Source: JBFHIZ01 sp963666475 (GTDB lineage: Bacteria > Bacillota > Clostridia > Lachnospirales > Lachnospiraceae). Taken from it: DNA of 64,000 nucleotides. The notes below the pieces were generated by a model that worked only from the letters and a program-made list of their open reading frames with translations, ran no database searches and was not told the origin of the DNA. A program made the translations under genes and the position numbers. The stretch covers positions 310,001 to 374,000 of the forward strand of contig OY762821.2 in assembly GCA_963666475.2 (NCBI GenBank), written 5' to 3'. Shown here one piece after another: positions 35,830 through 44,227 of the stretch (position 1 is the stretch's first letter; every line of letters begins with the position of its first letter).

Positions 35830-36621
35830 TCAATAAGTGTATTTGATTTTATTTGCGTAGTAACAAATGAATTCTACAATGGTTGGAACTCCTTTTTCAG
35901 GACGAATTTTGGCGGTGTAGTGTTCCAATAGGTCGTCAATCGTTGTGGTTTTCCATGCACGGTCGATCGCGCTTTGCATGGCGCGGTCAACACTTGCAGG
36001 TGTCTTTTTGTATTGTTCACCAATGATATTGCTCACATTAGGAATATATCCACTATGGATGATGTGAATGGCATCTGCCAGATACTGGTATCCTTTTGAT
36101 TTTGGATTGATTCCGATTAAATCAAGTTCATGACAAATTTGACGATATAGACGCCTTTTTTTCTGCTCTGGAGATTCTGGAACAGTCTTTTTTGCATGTG
36201 CATTGGATTTTTGAAGAGAACCCGTTATGGTATCTTTCATAAGATCGAGGAGATCAAAAACTTTTTGTACGTTGTAGTCTGACTCGTGTTTTGACATAAT
36301 AAAATCAGCACCCAGTTTTCTGGCTGCTTCATGTGTATATACACTCGAATTGTTTGTGGTAATTAGAATGTATGGCTTTTTAGGTAATGGGGACCTTGCG
36401 AGGGCGTTTAATACATCCAGTCCACTTCCGCTACCATAATGCAATTCTAGATCAAGAATGATTGCATCTGGTAGAGACTCGCGAATCATTTCAATTGCTT
36501 CCGTGGCGTGACTGGTAGAACCAATGAGAAGATAATCATCCGTTGTGTCGATTTTGTTGATGATCTCTGAACAAATGGAGGGCTCATCCTCGATTAGTAT
36601 AAGTTCAAGTTTTCTTTCCAT
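35830..36621 (-). CDS. Response regulator with Spo0A-type DNA-binding domain
   Basis: 263 aa. Receiver domain: acidic E11/D12, phospho-acceptor D57 in IILDLEL, T88-T89, K111. A charged linker (about 125-155) leads to a C-terminal domain that aligns along its length with the Spo0A output domain: HELDLIGINPKSKGYQYLADAI and KKTPASVDRAMQSAIDRAW, corresponding to HEIGV..KGYLYLREAI and NTTASRVERAIRHAIEVAW of Bacillus Spo0A. The recognition helix is more divergent than in true Spo0A, so this is probably a paralogue with its own DNA sites. It is first in a row with the membrane kinase. Confidence 0.88.
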   Translation of the reverse strand: MERKLELILIEDEPSICSEIINKIDTTDDYLLIGSTSHATEAIEMIRESLPDAIILDLELHYGSGSGLDVLNALARSPLPKKPYILITTNNSSVYTHEAARKLGADFIMSKHESDYNVQKVFDLLDLMKDTITGSLQKSNAHAKKTVPESPEQKKRRLYRQICHELDLIGINPKSKGYQYLADAIHIIHSGYIPNVSNIIGEQYKKTPASVDRAMQSAIDRAWKTTTIDDLLEHYTAKIRPEKGVPTIVEFICYYANKIKYTY

Positions 36622-36637
36622 ATCCGATCTCCGCTTT

Positions 36638-36650
36638 CTATTGTCAATAG
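36638..36650. promoter_or_regulatory. Palindrome at start of regulator transcript
   Basis: CTATTGTCAATAG, a 6+1+6 perfect inverted repeat, sits at the predicted transcription start of the Spo0A-like regulator gene. It could be an autoregulatory operator. Confidence 0.45.
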
Positions 36651-36654
36651 TAAA

Positions 36655-36683
36655 ATTATACCATAGAGCTTGTATTTCGTAAA
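36655..36683 (-). promoter_or_regulatory. Promoter of Spo0A-like regulator
   Basis: On the minus strand: TTTACG (36683-36678), 17-base spacer, TATAAT (36660-36655), with TGG before it. Confidence 0.7.
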
Positions 36684-36722
36684 TTATTACACAAAAATCT
36701 AATGGAACTGTATAATTTATCA

Positions 36723-36815
36723 GTAATTTATTTCTTGTAAGCTAATAAATTACATAAACCTACGAAAACCAAGGTTTTTGACTTAAAGAACTTACAAAAA
36801 CCAAGGTTTTTATTG
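36723..36815. repeat. Inverted repeat and two tandem AAAACC-AA-GGTTTT units
   Basis: A perfect 10-bp inverted repeat (36723-36732 with 36744-36753, GTAATTTATT / AATAAATTAC) precedes two direct repeats of about 31-34 bp centred on AAAACCAAGGTTTT (about 36758-36786 and 36789-36815). Each unit is itself a small hairpin. No gene is present in this roughly 310-bp stretch between the regulator and the small membrane protein gene. Confidence 0.6.
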
Positions 36816-36863
36816 CTTAACCGGGAGTATTATATTCATATGCTTGGGGGAGCATTTACATAT

Positions 36864-36902
36864 AAAAAAGACGTCAAAAGAATTTCTTTTGACGTCTTTT
36901 TT
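36864..36902. terminator. Bidirectional terminator after small membrane protein gene
   Basis: Perfect 19-bp stem (36864-36882 with 36884-36902) with a single-base gap; A-run on the left and T-run on the right mean it can work on both strands. It serves the minus-strand gene ending at 36934. Confidence 0.85.
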
Positions 36903-36933
36903 ATGTTTCAAATCCTCAAGAACACGAATTGCG

Positions 36934-37182
36934 TTAATTGTCTTTATGTTCCAGGGTGGAATCTGTATCATCTTCTTCCGATACTTGAGGTTGCATCCGT
37001 TTGAAGATCGAGACAAAAATCCATAACAAGATTGGAATGGTAATTGTTCCTACAACGCAGGATTTAAATAAATTGATTGCAACATCGCTTCCAATTAAGG
37101 CTGCGATTAAAGTTGTCACATATAATGCAACTAAAAGTACGATGGCTAGAATGGCTAAAACGCGTTTTACATGGTTGTTCAT
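36934..37182 (-). CDS. Small membrane protein, function unknown
   Basis: 82 aa with two hydrophobic segments (about residues 8-31 and 42-62) and a charged, acidic C-terminal tail (EEDDTDS). AAAGGAA lies seven bases before ATG 37182, and a terminator follows, so it is a complete single-gene unit. No family recognised. Confidence 0.75.
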   Translation of the reverse strand: MNNHVKRVLAILAIVLLVALYVTTLIAALIGSDVAINLFKSCVVGTITIPILLWIFVSIFKRMQPQVSEEDDTDSTLEHKDN

Positions 37183-37380
37183 TTATGAATTCCTTTCTAT
37201 GAAAGCCTGATCAGCTATCGAATGACAGGCAATTTTCCTACAACAATCATACCATGTGTCAATGGACGTGTAAATAAGGACATAGTGAACAAGAAATACG
37301 ATATGAAAACATGGATATCAATGATTTTTTGTGAAATGTCATGAAAAGAAATAAGAAGACAAAGTTTCAAAGAGAAATGG

Positions 37381-37408
37381 TTGAGAAGAATTTGTATTGT
37401 GGTATAAT
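37381..37408 (+). promoter_or_regulatory. Promoter of tetR-alpha-galactosidase region
   Basis: TTGAGA (37381-37386), 16-base spacer, TATAAT (37403-37408), extended by TGG. Confidence 0.7.
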
Positions 37409-37481
37409 AAAACTTAGAAAACTGAAATGGTTTTTTTGGTTTTCTTATCTTATCTTATAGATGTGTGAGGTAAATTAGTTT

Positions 37482-38054
37482 ATGGATATCATGGAACGTA
37501 TTTTTTATGGAGGACTTGAAGAGTTCAAAGAAAATGGATTCAAGTTTACGATGGATTCTCTGGCAAAGCGAATTGGAATTAGTAAAAGGACGCTATACGA
37601 ACAGGTTTCATCAAAAGAAACCCTTCTAGAAGTAGTGATTGATAAAACATTTGAAGATATTAAAAATCAGCAAAAGGAAATTTTGCATGATCGTTCCATG
37701 AATATTTTGGAGCAGTTAGAGCATTTATTACGGATTGTGCCCGTATATTCAACGTATTTGGATTTTAGACGGGTGGAAGAGATGAAAAATTATTATCCTA
37801 GACTGTATCAGAAAGTGCAGGACCGTCTGGAAAGTGACTGGGAAGCTACAACAATGCTGATTTCACAGGCGATGGAGTGGGGAATATTACGAAAAACGAA
37901 TGTGGTGATTTTGAAGGTGCTACTGACCGGTATTTTTGAAAGCTTATTACGTGGTGATGTGCTTATTCAAAATCAGATCACATATGAAGAAGCAATGAAG
38001 GAATGTATGGATATTATTTTTCAAGGAATTTTAATGAAGGAAGAGAGGAAATAA
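37482..38054 (+). CDS. TetR family transcriptional regulator
   Basis: 190 aa. N-terminal helix-turn-helix: FKENGFKFTMDSLAKRIGISKRTLYEQVSSKETLLEVV (about residues 15-52), the TetR pattern. The remainder is a helical ligand domain without recognisable identity. It is 3 bases upstream of the alpha-galactosidase gene, so it probably governs its own operon, with the sugar pathway or a related small molecule as signal. The ribosome site (GAGGT, 12 bases away) is weak. Confidence 0.88.
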   Translation: MDIMERIFYGGLEEFKENGFKFTMDSLAKRIGISKRTLYEQVSSKETLLEVVIDKTFEDIKNQQKEILHDRSMNILEQLEHLLRIVPVYSTYLDFRRVEEMKNYYPRLYQKVQDRLESDWEATTMLISQAMEWGILRKTNVVILKVLLTGIFESLLRGDVLIQNQITYEEAMKECMDIIFQGILMKEERK

Positions 38055-38057
38055 GAA

Positions 38058-40415
38058 ATGATTATAGCAATTGATAACGGATTCATTTTGGAAACGAAGG
38101 ACACATCTTATATGATCGGTATTCGTAATGGAAAGTGGTTGGAAAATCTTTATTATGGTAGGAAAATTCATGAACTTGAACATTTTTTAGCATGTCAGGA
38201 GAAATTTGAGTGCCAATATGGAAACACAATTGTCAATGCGCCTGATTCAGAGGAACCCAATCTTTCTTGCGACAACCTTTGTATGGAATACTCATTTTCT
38301 GGAATCGGTGATTTTAGAGAACTTCCAATGCAGATCAAGATGCCTGATCACACATATTCTCAGCGATTCTATTATCAATCCCATGAACTGTATGATGGAA
38401 TTTATAGAGATACCATAGAAACAAAAATGCCACATGCGCATGGCAAAGAGCAAGTACAGACTTTGGAAATTTTACTTGCGGATGAATCTTTCCCCATTGA
38501 ACTATTCCTTGTATATACAGTTTTTCCAGATGAAGATATCATTACCAGAAGAACTGTTTTGAAGAATAGGGGGGGCCAAGAGATTGTGATTGATAAAATC
38601 ATGAGCTTTCAACTGGATCTCCCAGAAACAAATTATAAACTTTCAACGTTTGATGGACTATGGATCCGCGAACGGTACAAACATACAAAAGAACTTGTAT
38701 CAGGTGCTTACATCAACGAATCGACGACAGGTTCGAGTTCGAACCGACATAATCCATTTATCTGCTTGGAAAAAGAAGGCTGTACGGAAGATGCTGGGGA
38801 ATGCTATGCATTCAATTTAATTTATTCTGGAAATCATTATGAATCCGTGGAGATATCACCGTATGAAAAGATTCGCATCATGTCTGGAATTGGGACAAAG
38901 CAGTTTGCCTGGTATTTGGGAGAAAATGAAACGTTTTATTCGCCAGAAGCAGTCCTTTGTTACAGTAAAAATGGACTCAATGATATGTCTCAAAAAATGA
39001 GTCGGTTTGTACGAAAGCATATCATTGGGTCTACATGGGAAAAGAAAGTCCGCCCAATATTAATCAACAATTGGGAAGCAACATATTTTGATTTTAATAA
39101 AAGCAAAATCTTATCCATAGCAAAAGAAGCAAAAGAGCTGGGAATGGAAATGTTTGTTTTAGATGATGGCTGGTTTGGAGAACGAAATGATGATACAAAA
39201 GGATTGGGAGACTGGTTTGTAAATGAAAAGAAACTTGGGGGAACGCTTTCTTCTTTGGTAGAAAAAATCAATCAAATGGGACTCGAATTTGGTATTTGGG
39301 TGGAGCCGGAGATGATCAATGAGAACTCTGAATTATATCGTATGCACCCAGATTGGGCAGTTAAAATGCCACACAGAGATTGCTATTTAGGAAGAAACCA
39401 ATTGGTGCTGGATTTCACAAACCCAGAAGTTTGTGAGTATATCATTCAATCCATTGCAAACGTCTTAGGTTCTGCGAACATTGCTTATGTGAAATGGGAT
39501 ATGAATCGCCATATTTCAGATGCATATTCATCGATACTTGGAGAGCGTCAAACAGAGTTTTATCATCGATATATTCTAGGGTTATATCGAGTACTTGAAG
39601 AAATCGTTGGAAAATTTCCAAACATATTATTTGAAAGCTGTTCATCTGGAGGTAACCGTTTTGATTTGGGAATGTTATATTATATGCCTCAAACATGGAC
39701 GTCGGACGATACTGATGTAAACGAAAGGGTACATATTCAAGAAGGAACATCCTATGCATATCCACTTTCTGCAATGGGTGCACATGTCAGTGCTTCGCCA
39801 AATCATCAGACACTTCGTAGCTCAACACTGGATAGCCGTTTTCACGTGGCTTGTTTTGGTGCGTTGGGATATGAATTGGATTTGACAAAACTTTCAAGAC
39901 TTGAGAAAAAAATGGTTAAGGACCAAATTTCATTCTATAAACAATATCGAAAAGTATTTCAATTGGGAGATTTTTATCGAGGAAGAATTCACAATGGAAA
40001 TGTAATTTGGACCGCTGTATCAGAAGATAAAAGTCAGGCTGTTTGTATGATTTATCAGTCACTGACAAAACCCAATACATCCTCAGATATTTTAAAGGTA
40101 AAAGGGCTGGAGGAAAGGTCGAAATATCGTGTTTCTACCAGAAAAATTCCGATATCAATTAAAGAATTCGGATCACTCGTAAACACAGTATCTCCAATTT
40201 CAATTGCAGAAGGAGGGATTGTTCAGACTCTCGTGGATAAAGTATACATGATGGAAGGTGAACAAGAGGAATATGTGGTTACAGGAGATTTGTTAATGTA
40301 TGCAGGAATAAAACTGAAACAACAGTATGTGGGAAGTGGATATAACGAAAATGTTCGAGTGATGTCGGACTTTGCATCGCGTATGTATGTAATTGAAAAA
40401 ATTCATAATGAGTAG
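38058..40415 (+). CDS. Alpha-galactosidase, glycoside hydrolase family 36
   Basis: 785 aa, near the usual GH36 length. It removes terminal alpha-1,6-galactose from raffinose-type sugars or galactomannan. The N-terminal beta-sandwich is followed by the catalytic barrel: WGDD-like FVLDDGWFGERNDD, WVEPEMINENS, nucleophile D in YVKWDMNRHI, CSSGGNRFDLGML and acid/base D in WTSDDTD. No signal peptide, so it is cytoplasmic and needs an importer that is not adjacent. The ATG follows the TetR stop by 3 bases. Confidence 0.95.
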   Translation: MIIAIDNGFILETKDTSYMIGIRNGKWLENLYYGRKIHELEHFLACQEKFECQYGNTIVNAPDSEEPNLSCDNLCMEYSFSGIGDFRELPMQIKMPDHTYSQRFYYQSHELYDGIYRDTIETKMPHAHGKEQVQTLEILLADESFPIELFLVYTVFPDEDIITRRTVLKNRGGQEIVIDKIMSFQLDLPETNYKLSTFDGLWIRERYKHTKELVSGAYINESTTGSSSNRHNPFICLEKEGCTEDAGECYAFNLIYSGNHYESVEISPYEKIRIMSGIGTKQFAWYLGENETFYSPEAVLCYSKNGLNDMSQKMSRFVRKHIIGSTWEKKVRPILINNWEATYFDFNKSKILSIAKEAKELGMEMFVLDDGWFGERNDDTKGLGDWFVNEKKLGGTLSSLVEKINQMGLEFGIWVEPEMINENSELYRMHPDWAVKMPHRDCYLGRNQLVLDFTNPEVCEYIIQSIANVLGSANIAYVKWDMNRHISDAYSSILGERQTEFYHRYILGLYRVLEEIVGKFPNILFESCSSGGNRFDLGMLYYMPQTWTSDDTDVNERVHIQEGTSYAYPLSAMGAHVSASPNHQTLRSSTLDSRFHVACFGALGYELDLTKLSRLEKKMVKDQISFYKQYRKVFQLGDFYRGRIHNGNVIWTAVSEDKSQAVCMIYQSLTKPNTSSDILKVKGLEERSKYRVSTRKIPISIKEFGSLVNTVSPISIAEGGIVQTLVDKVYMMEGEQEEYVVTGDLLMYAGIKLKQQYVGSGYNENVRVMSDFASRMYVIEKIHNE

Positions 40416-40443
40416 GACATTTCATAGAAAGGTATAAGAAAAC

Positions 40444-41916
40444 ATGGAAATATTTAAAAACAAATTGAGCAGTAAAATAGAAAAAAAGGCAGAGAAAAGC
40501 AAACAAAAATTTGCAAAGAAATTTGGAGATGACTCAGCAAAAGAGTATCCTTTGCAAATACAGGATACACCAGCAGTCGGGGAAGCATTTGGGGTAAAAA
40601 ACCTGGTGCTTTTTACGGATCAATCTAATCTGGAAGAGGCCAAACTGGATTTGGAAAAAGGTGTAATCGTAGGAAACATTCGAATGGGATTTGGACATTA
40701 TCGAATAGCGATGGCTATTGCTTCGGCAGCCGCCGCTCTGGGCTATGTTCCATATTGGATGGATTTAAATTCTTATCAGGAAACTACAGGTGGTAAAATT
40801 ATTCGTTCACAAAATGAACTTTACTCAATGGGGTCAAGGTTGGCTGGAAAAAGTCGTATATTTAATCGTTTTGTATGGGAGCCACTGAACTATGAAGGGT
40901 TTCGCAGACTTTCTTACAACGCAGCTGATTTAAAGAATGCAGAATTGATGACTACAGTATATAAAGGGTTACCAAAGGACATGCCTTATATTGGGACTCA
41001 TGTATGGCCAGCACAGGCAGCTGTAGCAGCAGGAATGAAAAAAGTTGTCAATGCAATTCCAGACAATTGGCCAATGGCCTTGCACCTTGCACCGGGAAGC
41101 TTACATACTGTGCAGACAAGATCTTCATATTTGGGATATCGTACACTTAATGGGATGGATAAAAATCGAGTGTTGCATCCTATGGAGAGAGAAGATTTGA
41201 CATATGTAGGACATTATATTGATGCTGAAATTGTAAATGGAATCGATGAGGACTGTGAAGCTAGAATTCGAAGAGCAGAAGAAGGAAAACCTTTGCGATT
41301 CTTGTTGACTATTGGAGGCGCAGGTGCGCAAAGAGAAATCTTTAGTGCAGTGATTCGTCATTTGCTTCCTTTTATTCGTGAAAAAAAGGTGGTACTATTC
41401 ATCAATGTTGGTGACTACAAAAATGTTTGGGATGAGCTCGTTAGAGAAATTCCAGAACTCACACAGGCTACGACATTTTTTGATGTTTGGGAACAGACGA
41501 AAGAATTTGCGATGCAGGCAAATCAGGATTCAACCGATTTGTCCGAACGTGGAATCTATGGATTTTATCATCAAAATATTTTTGAAGCTGTATATGCGAC
41601 AAATTTGCTTATGCGTGTGACGGATGTTTTGATTACAAAACCTAGCGAACTTGCATTCTACCCAGTTCCAAAGTTATTTATTAAACGTGTGGGTGGGCAT
41701 GAACAGTGGGGAGCAATTCATTCAGCAGAAATTGGAGATGGGACATTAGAAATGCGTGATATTCCACACACATTGCAAATGTTAGACATGTTTTTAACGG
41801 ACAAAAGTATTCTTCAGGAAATGTGTCATTGCATTATTGAAAACAATCAAAACAAAATATATCATGGTGCATTTGAAGTAGTTGAATTAGCTATAAAAGG
41901 TGGAAAACAAGGATAA
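40444..41916 (+). CDS. Putative GT-B fold glycosyltransferase-like protein
   Basis: 490 aa, soluble, with a basic N-terminal tail. I do not recognise a named family. Features fit a GT-B (MurG/MGDG-synthase-like) fold: NIRMGFGHYRIAMAIASAAAALGY resembles the GxGHxxAA loop, LLTIGGAGAQRE the central nucleotide loop, and DVLITKPSELAFYPVPKLFI followed by GGHEQWGA the C-terminal donor-binding region. It directly follows the alpha-galactosidase (28 bases), so it may act on a galactose-containing glycan or lipid; that is inference. Confidence 0.7.
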   Translation: MEIFKNKLSSKIEKKAEKSKQKFAKKFGDDSAKEYPLQIQDTPAVGEAFGVKNLVLFTDQSNLEEAKLDLEKGVIVGNIRMGFGHYRIAMAIASAAAALGYVPYWMDLNSYQETTGGKIIRSQNELYSMGSRLAGKSRIFNRFVWEPLNYEGFRRLSYNAADLKNAELMTTVYKGLPKDMPYIGTHVWPAQAAVAAGMKKVVNAIPDNWPMALHLAPGSLHTVQTRSSYLGYRTLNGMDKNRVLHPMEREDLTYVGHYIDAEIVNGIDEDCEARIRRAEEGKPLRFLLTIGGAGAQREIFSAVIRHLLPFIREKKVVLFINVGDYKNVWDELVREIPELTQATTFFDVWEQTKEFAMQANQDSTDLSERGIYGFYHQNIFEAVYATNLLMRVTDVLITKPSELAFYPVPKLFIKRVGGHEQWGAIHSAEIGDGTLEMRDIPHTLQMLDMFLTDKSILQEMCHCIIENNQNKIYHGAFEVVELAIKGGKQG

Positions 41917-42035
41917 CTTGTATCTTTGGATTGTTTGGTGGTATTATATTATTGTTCTTTAATCAAAATGAAATTGTCAATGTGATAACAAAACAAGATT
42001 AAGATATGTAAGCATATCATGGAAGGAAGGAACGT

Positions 42036-42977
42036 ATGGGGAAAATCGCGGAATCGAAATTTCTTTCTGCAGATGGAATTCACAAAATTCATGTTGTGAC
42101 ATGGAGTCCAGCGCAGGAACCAATCGGTGTGATTCAAATTGTTGAAGGAATGCAGGAAAATATTGAACGATATGATTATTTTGCAAAGTATTTAAACGAA
42201 AAAGGATACTTGGTGGTTGGTCATGATCATCTGGGGCATGGTCAAAGTGTACAAGATCCAAGTGAATGGGGATATTTTTCAAAACATGGGGCAAACGATG
42301 CGCTAGAAGATATCGTACAACTTGTAGAACTTACAAAAGAGCAGTATCCAGGATTACCATATTGCTTGTTGGGACATTCCATGGGCTCTTTTTATTCGAG
42401 ACGATTTGCATCTGAGCATGGAGATTTAGTGGATGCACTTATTCTTTCTGGTACTGGAAATAATTCGCTTTCGCAAGTGATTCCTGCTAAAGTATTGGTC
42501 GCATGCATTCGCTTGCTCAAAGGTGAGCGTCATCCATCGAAATTTCTAAATGAGCTTACGTTTGCAAATGCACTAGATCACATCAAAGAGCCAAGAACAC
42601 CAGTGGATTGGCTGACTCGTGATGAAAAAATCGTAGATTTATATATGAATAACCCGGCAAACAGATTCTTATTTACGGTGAATGGAATCAAAGCATTACT
42701 CGATACGGTTCAACATGCAATTTCATTTTCCGTGGCATCTAGAATACGAAAAGATTTACCAATTCTTTTGATTTCTGGAGATGAAGATCCAGTGGGAGAT
42801 TATGGAAAAGGCGTAGAAAAAGCATTCGAAATGTATCGAAGAGCTGGAATTGTAGATGTTAAAATGCATTTATTTCAGGGTGATCGACATGAAATTTTAA
42901 ATGAGCTGGATAAACACACAGTATATTCCTATATTTGTGATTGGCTCAGTGGAAGAATATATAAAGAATCAAATTAG
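42036..42977 (+). CDS. Alpha/beta hydrolase, monoglyceride lipase-like
   Basis: 313 aa. Catalytic serine in LLGHSMGSFYSRRF, acid in ISGDEDPVGDYG and histidine in GDRHEILNE form a complete triad in the expected order; VVGHDHLGHGQS gives the HG-type loop. The family hydrolyses esters of glycerol or small acyl groups. GGAAGGAAC precedes the ATG. It lies 17 bases before the antiporter gene. Confidence 0.9.
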   Translation: MGKIAESKFLSADGIHKIHVVTWSPAQEPIGVIQIVEGMQENIERYDYFAKYLNEKGYLVVGHDHLGHGQSVQDPSEWGYFSKHGANDALEDIVQLVELTKEQYPGLPYCLLGHSMGSFYSRRFASEHGDLVDALILSGTGNNSLSQVIPAKVLVACIRLLKGERHPSKFLNELTFANALDHIKEPRTPVDWLTRDEKIVDLYMNNPANRFLFTVNGIKALLDTVQHAISFSVASRIRKDLPILLISGDEDPVGDYGKGVEKAFEMYRRAGIVDVKMHLFQGDRHEILNELDKHTVYSYICDWLSGRIYKESN

Positions 42978-42994
42978 GAAATGGAGAACGGCAT

Positions 42995-44176
42995 ATGCTA
43001 ACATCGCTAGCCTATATATTTTTGATCGGAATGGCATTTGCCTGGATCTTTGAAAAACTGAAATTGCCAAGACTTATTGGTATGCTTTTGGTCGGGATTT
43101 TACTTGGACCATATGTGTTGAATCTTTTGGATGCAGAAATTTTGTCTGTATCTGCAAGCTTTCGGCAACTGGCATTAGTAGTCATTTTAATTAAGGCAGG
43201 TCTTTCGCTAGACTTGGAAGATTTAAAGAAAGTAGGCCGACCTGCAATTATGATGTCGTTTGTTCCCGCGATATTCGAAATTGTTGCAACGATTTTTTTC
43301 GCCCCAAGATTTCTTGGAGTGACCTATGTAGAAGCTGCAATACTGGGTACTGTAATTGGAGCGGTGTCTCCTGCGGTCATTGTACCGAAAATGGTGTCAT
43401 TAATGGATGAAAAATATGGAACAAACAAAAGCATTCCTCAAATGATACTAGCGGGAGCTTCTATGGATGATATTTTTGTCATTGTTTTATTTACCGTTGC
43501 AATGGGACTTGGACAAGGAAATGGCATCTCTGTTCTGAGTTTTACAGCGATTCCGATTTCCATTGTGACAGGATTGTTGCTAGGGATTTTCTCTGGGGTG
43601 TTACTTTCCGTATTCTTTTCAAAACATCATATGAGAGATAGTGCGAAAGTAGTAGCAATTCTTGGGATTTCGTTTTTATTTATTGCAATACAGGGTTGGA
43701 TGGAAAGTGTGCTACCTATTTCTGGACTTCTTGCAGTTATGAGTATGGCAATTGCCTTGCGAACAAGGAAAAGCAAAGTGGCAGATCGCTTAGCTTTGAA
43801 GTTTGGGAAATTATGGGTCGCAGCTGAAATTTTACTTTTTGTTCTTGTTGGAGCAGAAGTGGACATCAGATATGCCAAAGAGGCAGGTCTTTCGGCAGTG
43901 TTCTTAATTCTTACAGTTCTTGTTTTTAGAAGTCTTGGTGTACTTGTATGTATGGTTAAGACAAATCTAGGGTGGAAGGAAAGGATTTATTGCATGATGT
44001 CCTATCTTCCAAAAGCAACAGTGCAAGCTGCGATTGGCGCGGTTCCTTTATCCGTGGGATTGGCTTGCGGACAGATTGTATTAACGGCTGCAGTCGTATC
44101 GATATTGGTATCTGCTCCACTTGGAGCATTCCTAATGGATTTATTTAAAAGCAGATTACTTACAAAAGAGGTCTAG
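42995..44176 (+). CDS. Cation:proton antiporter
   Basis: 393 aa, twelve or so membrane helices and no C-terminal regulatory domain. The pattern (KLPRLIGMLLVGILLGPYVLNLL, VEAAILGTVIGAVSPAVIVP, and the acidic-site region GASMDDIFVIVLF) fits the CPA (Na+/H+ or K+/H+) antiporters, with the DD pair as probable ion site. Substrate ion not determinable. GGAG lies seven bases before the ATG. Confidence 0.9.
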   Translation: MLTSLAYIFLIGMAFAWIFEKLKLPRLIGMLLVGILLGPYVLNLLDAEILSVSASFRQLALVVILIKAGLSLDLEDLKKVGRPAIMMSFVPAIFEIVATIFFAPRFLGVTYVEAAILGTVIGAVSPAVIVPKMVSLMDEKYGTNKSIPQMILAGASMDDIFVIVLFTVAMGLGQGNGISVLSFTAIPISIVTGLLLGIFSGVLLSVFFSKHHMRDSAKVVAILGISFLFIAIQGWMESVLPISGLLAVMSMAIALRTRKSKVADRLALKFGKLWVAAEILLFVLVGAEVDIRYAKEAGLSAVFLILTVLVFRSLGVLVCMVKTNLGWKERIYCMMSYLPKATVQAAIGAVPLSVGLACGQIVLTAAVVSILVSAPLGAFLMDLFKSRLLTKEV

Positions 44177-44190
44177 CGGTCTTTTAATTT

Positions 44191-44227
44191 ATTGAGGCAG
44201 AAAATCATTGAGATTTTTCTGCCTCAA
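44191..44227. terminator. Terminator hairpin between convergent genes
   Basis: Stem ATTGAGGCAGAAAA (44191-44204) with its complement (44213-44227). The right arm lies in the last codons of the minus-strand oxidoreductase gene. Confidence 0.7.

Noticed and set aside
36758..36815. Possible CRISPR array
   Set aside because: Only two imperfect units, no proper spacers and no cas genes.
36813..37004. Plus-strand frame across the terminator at 36864
   Set aside because: It reads through a perfect terminator hairpin and has no usable ribosome site; the real gene is on the minus strand.
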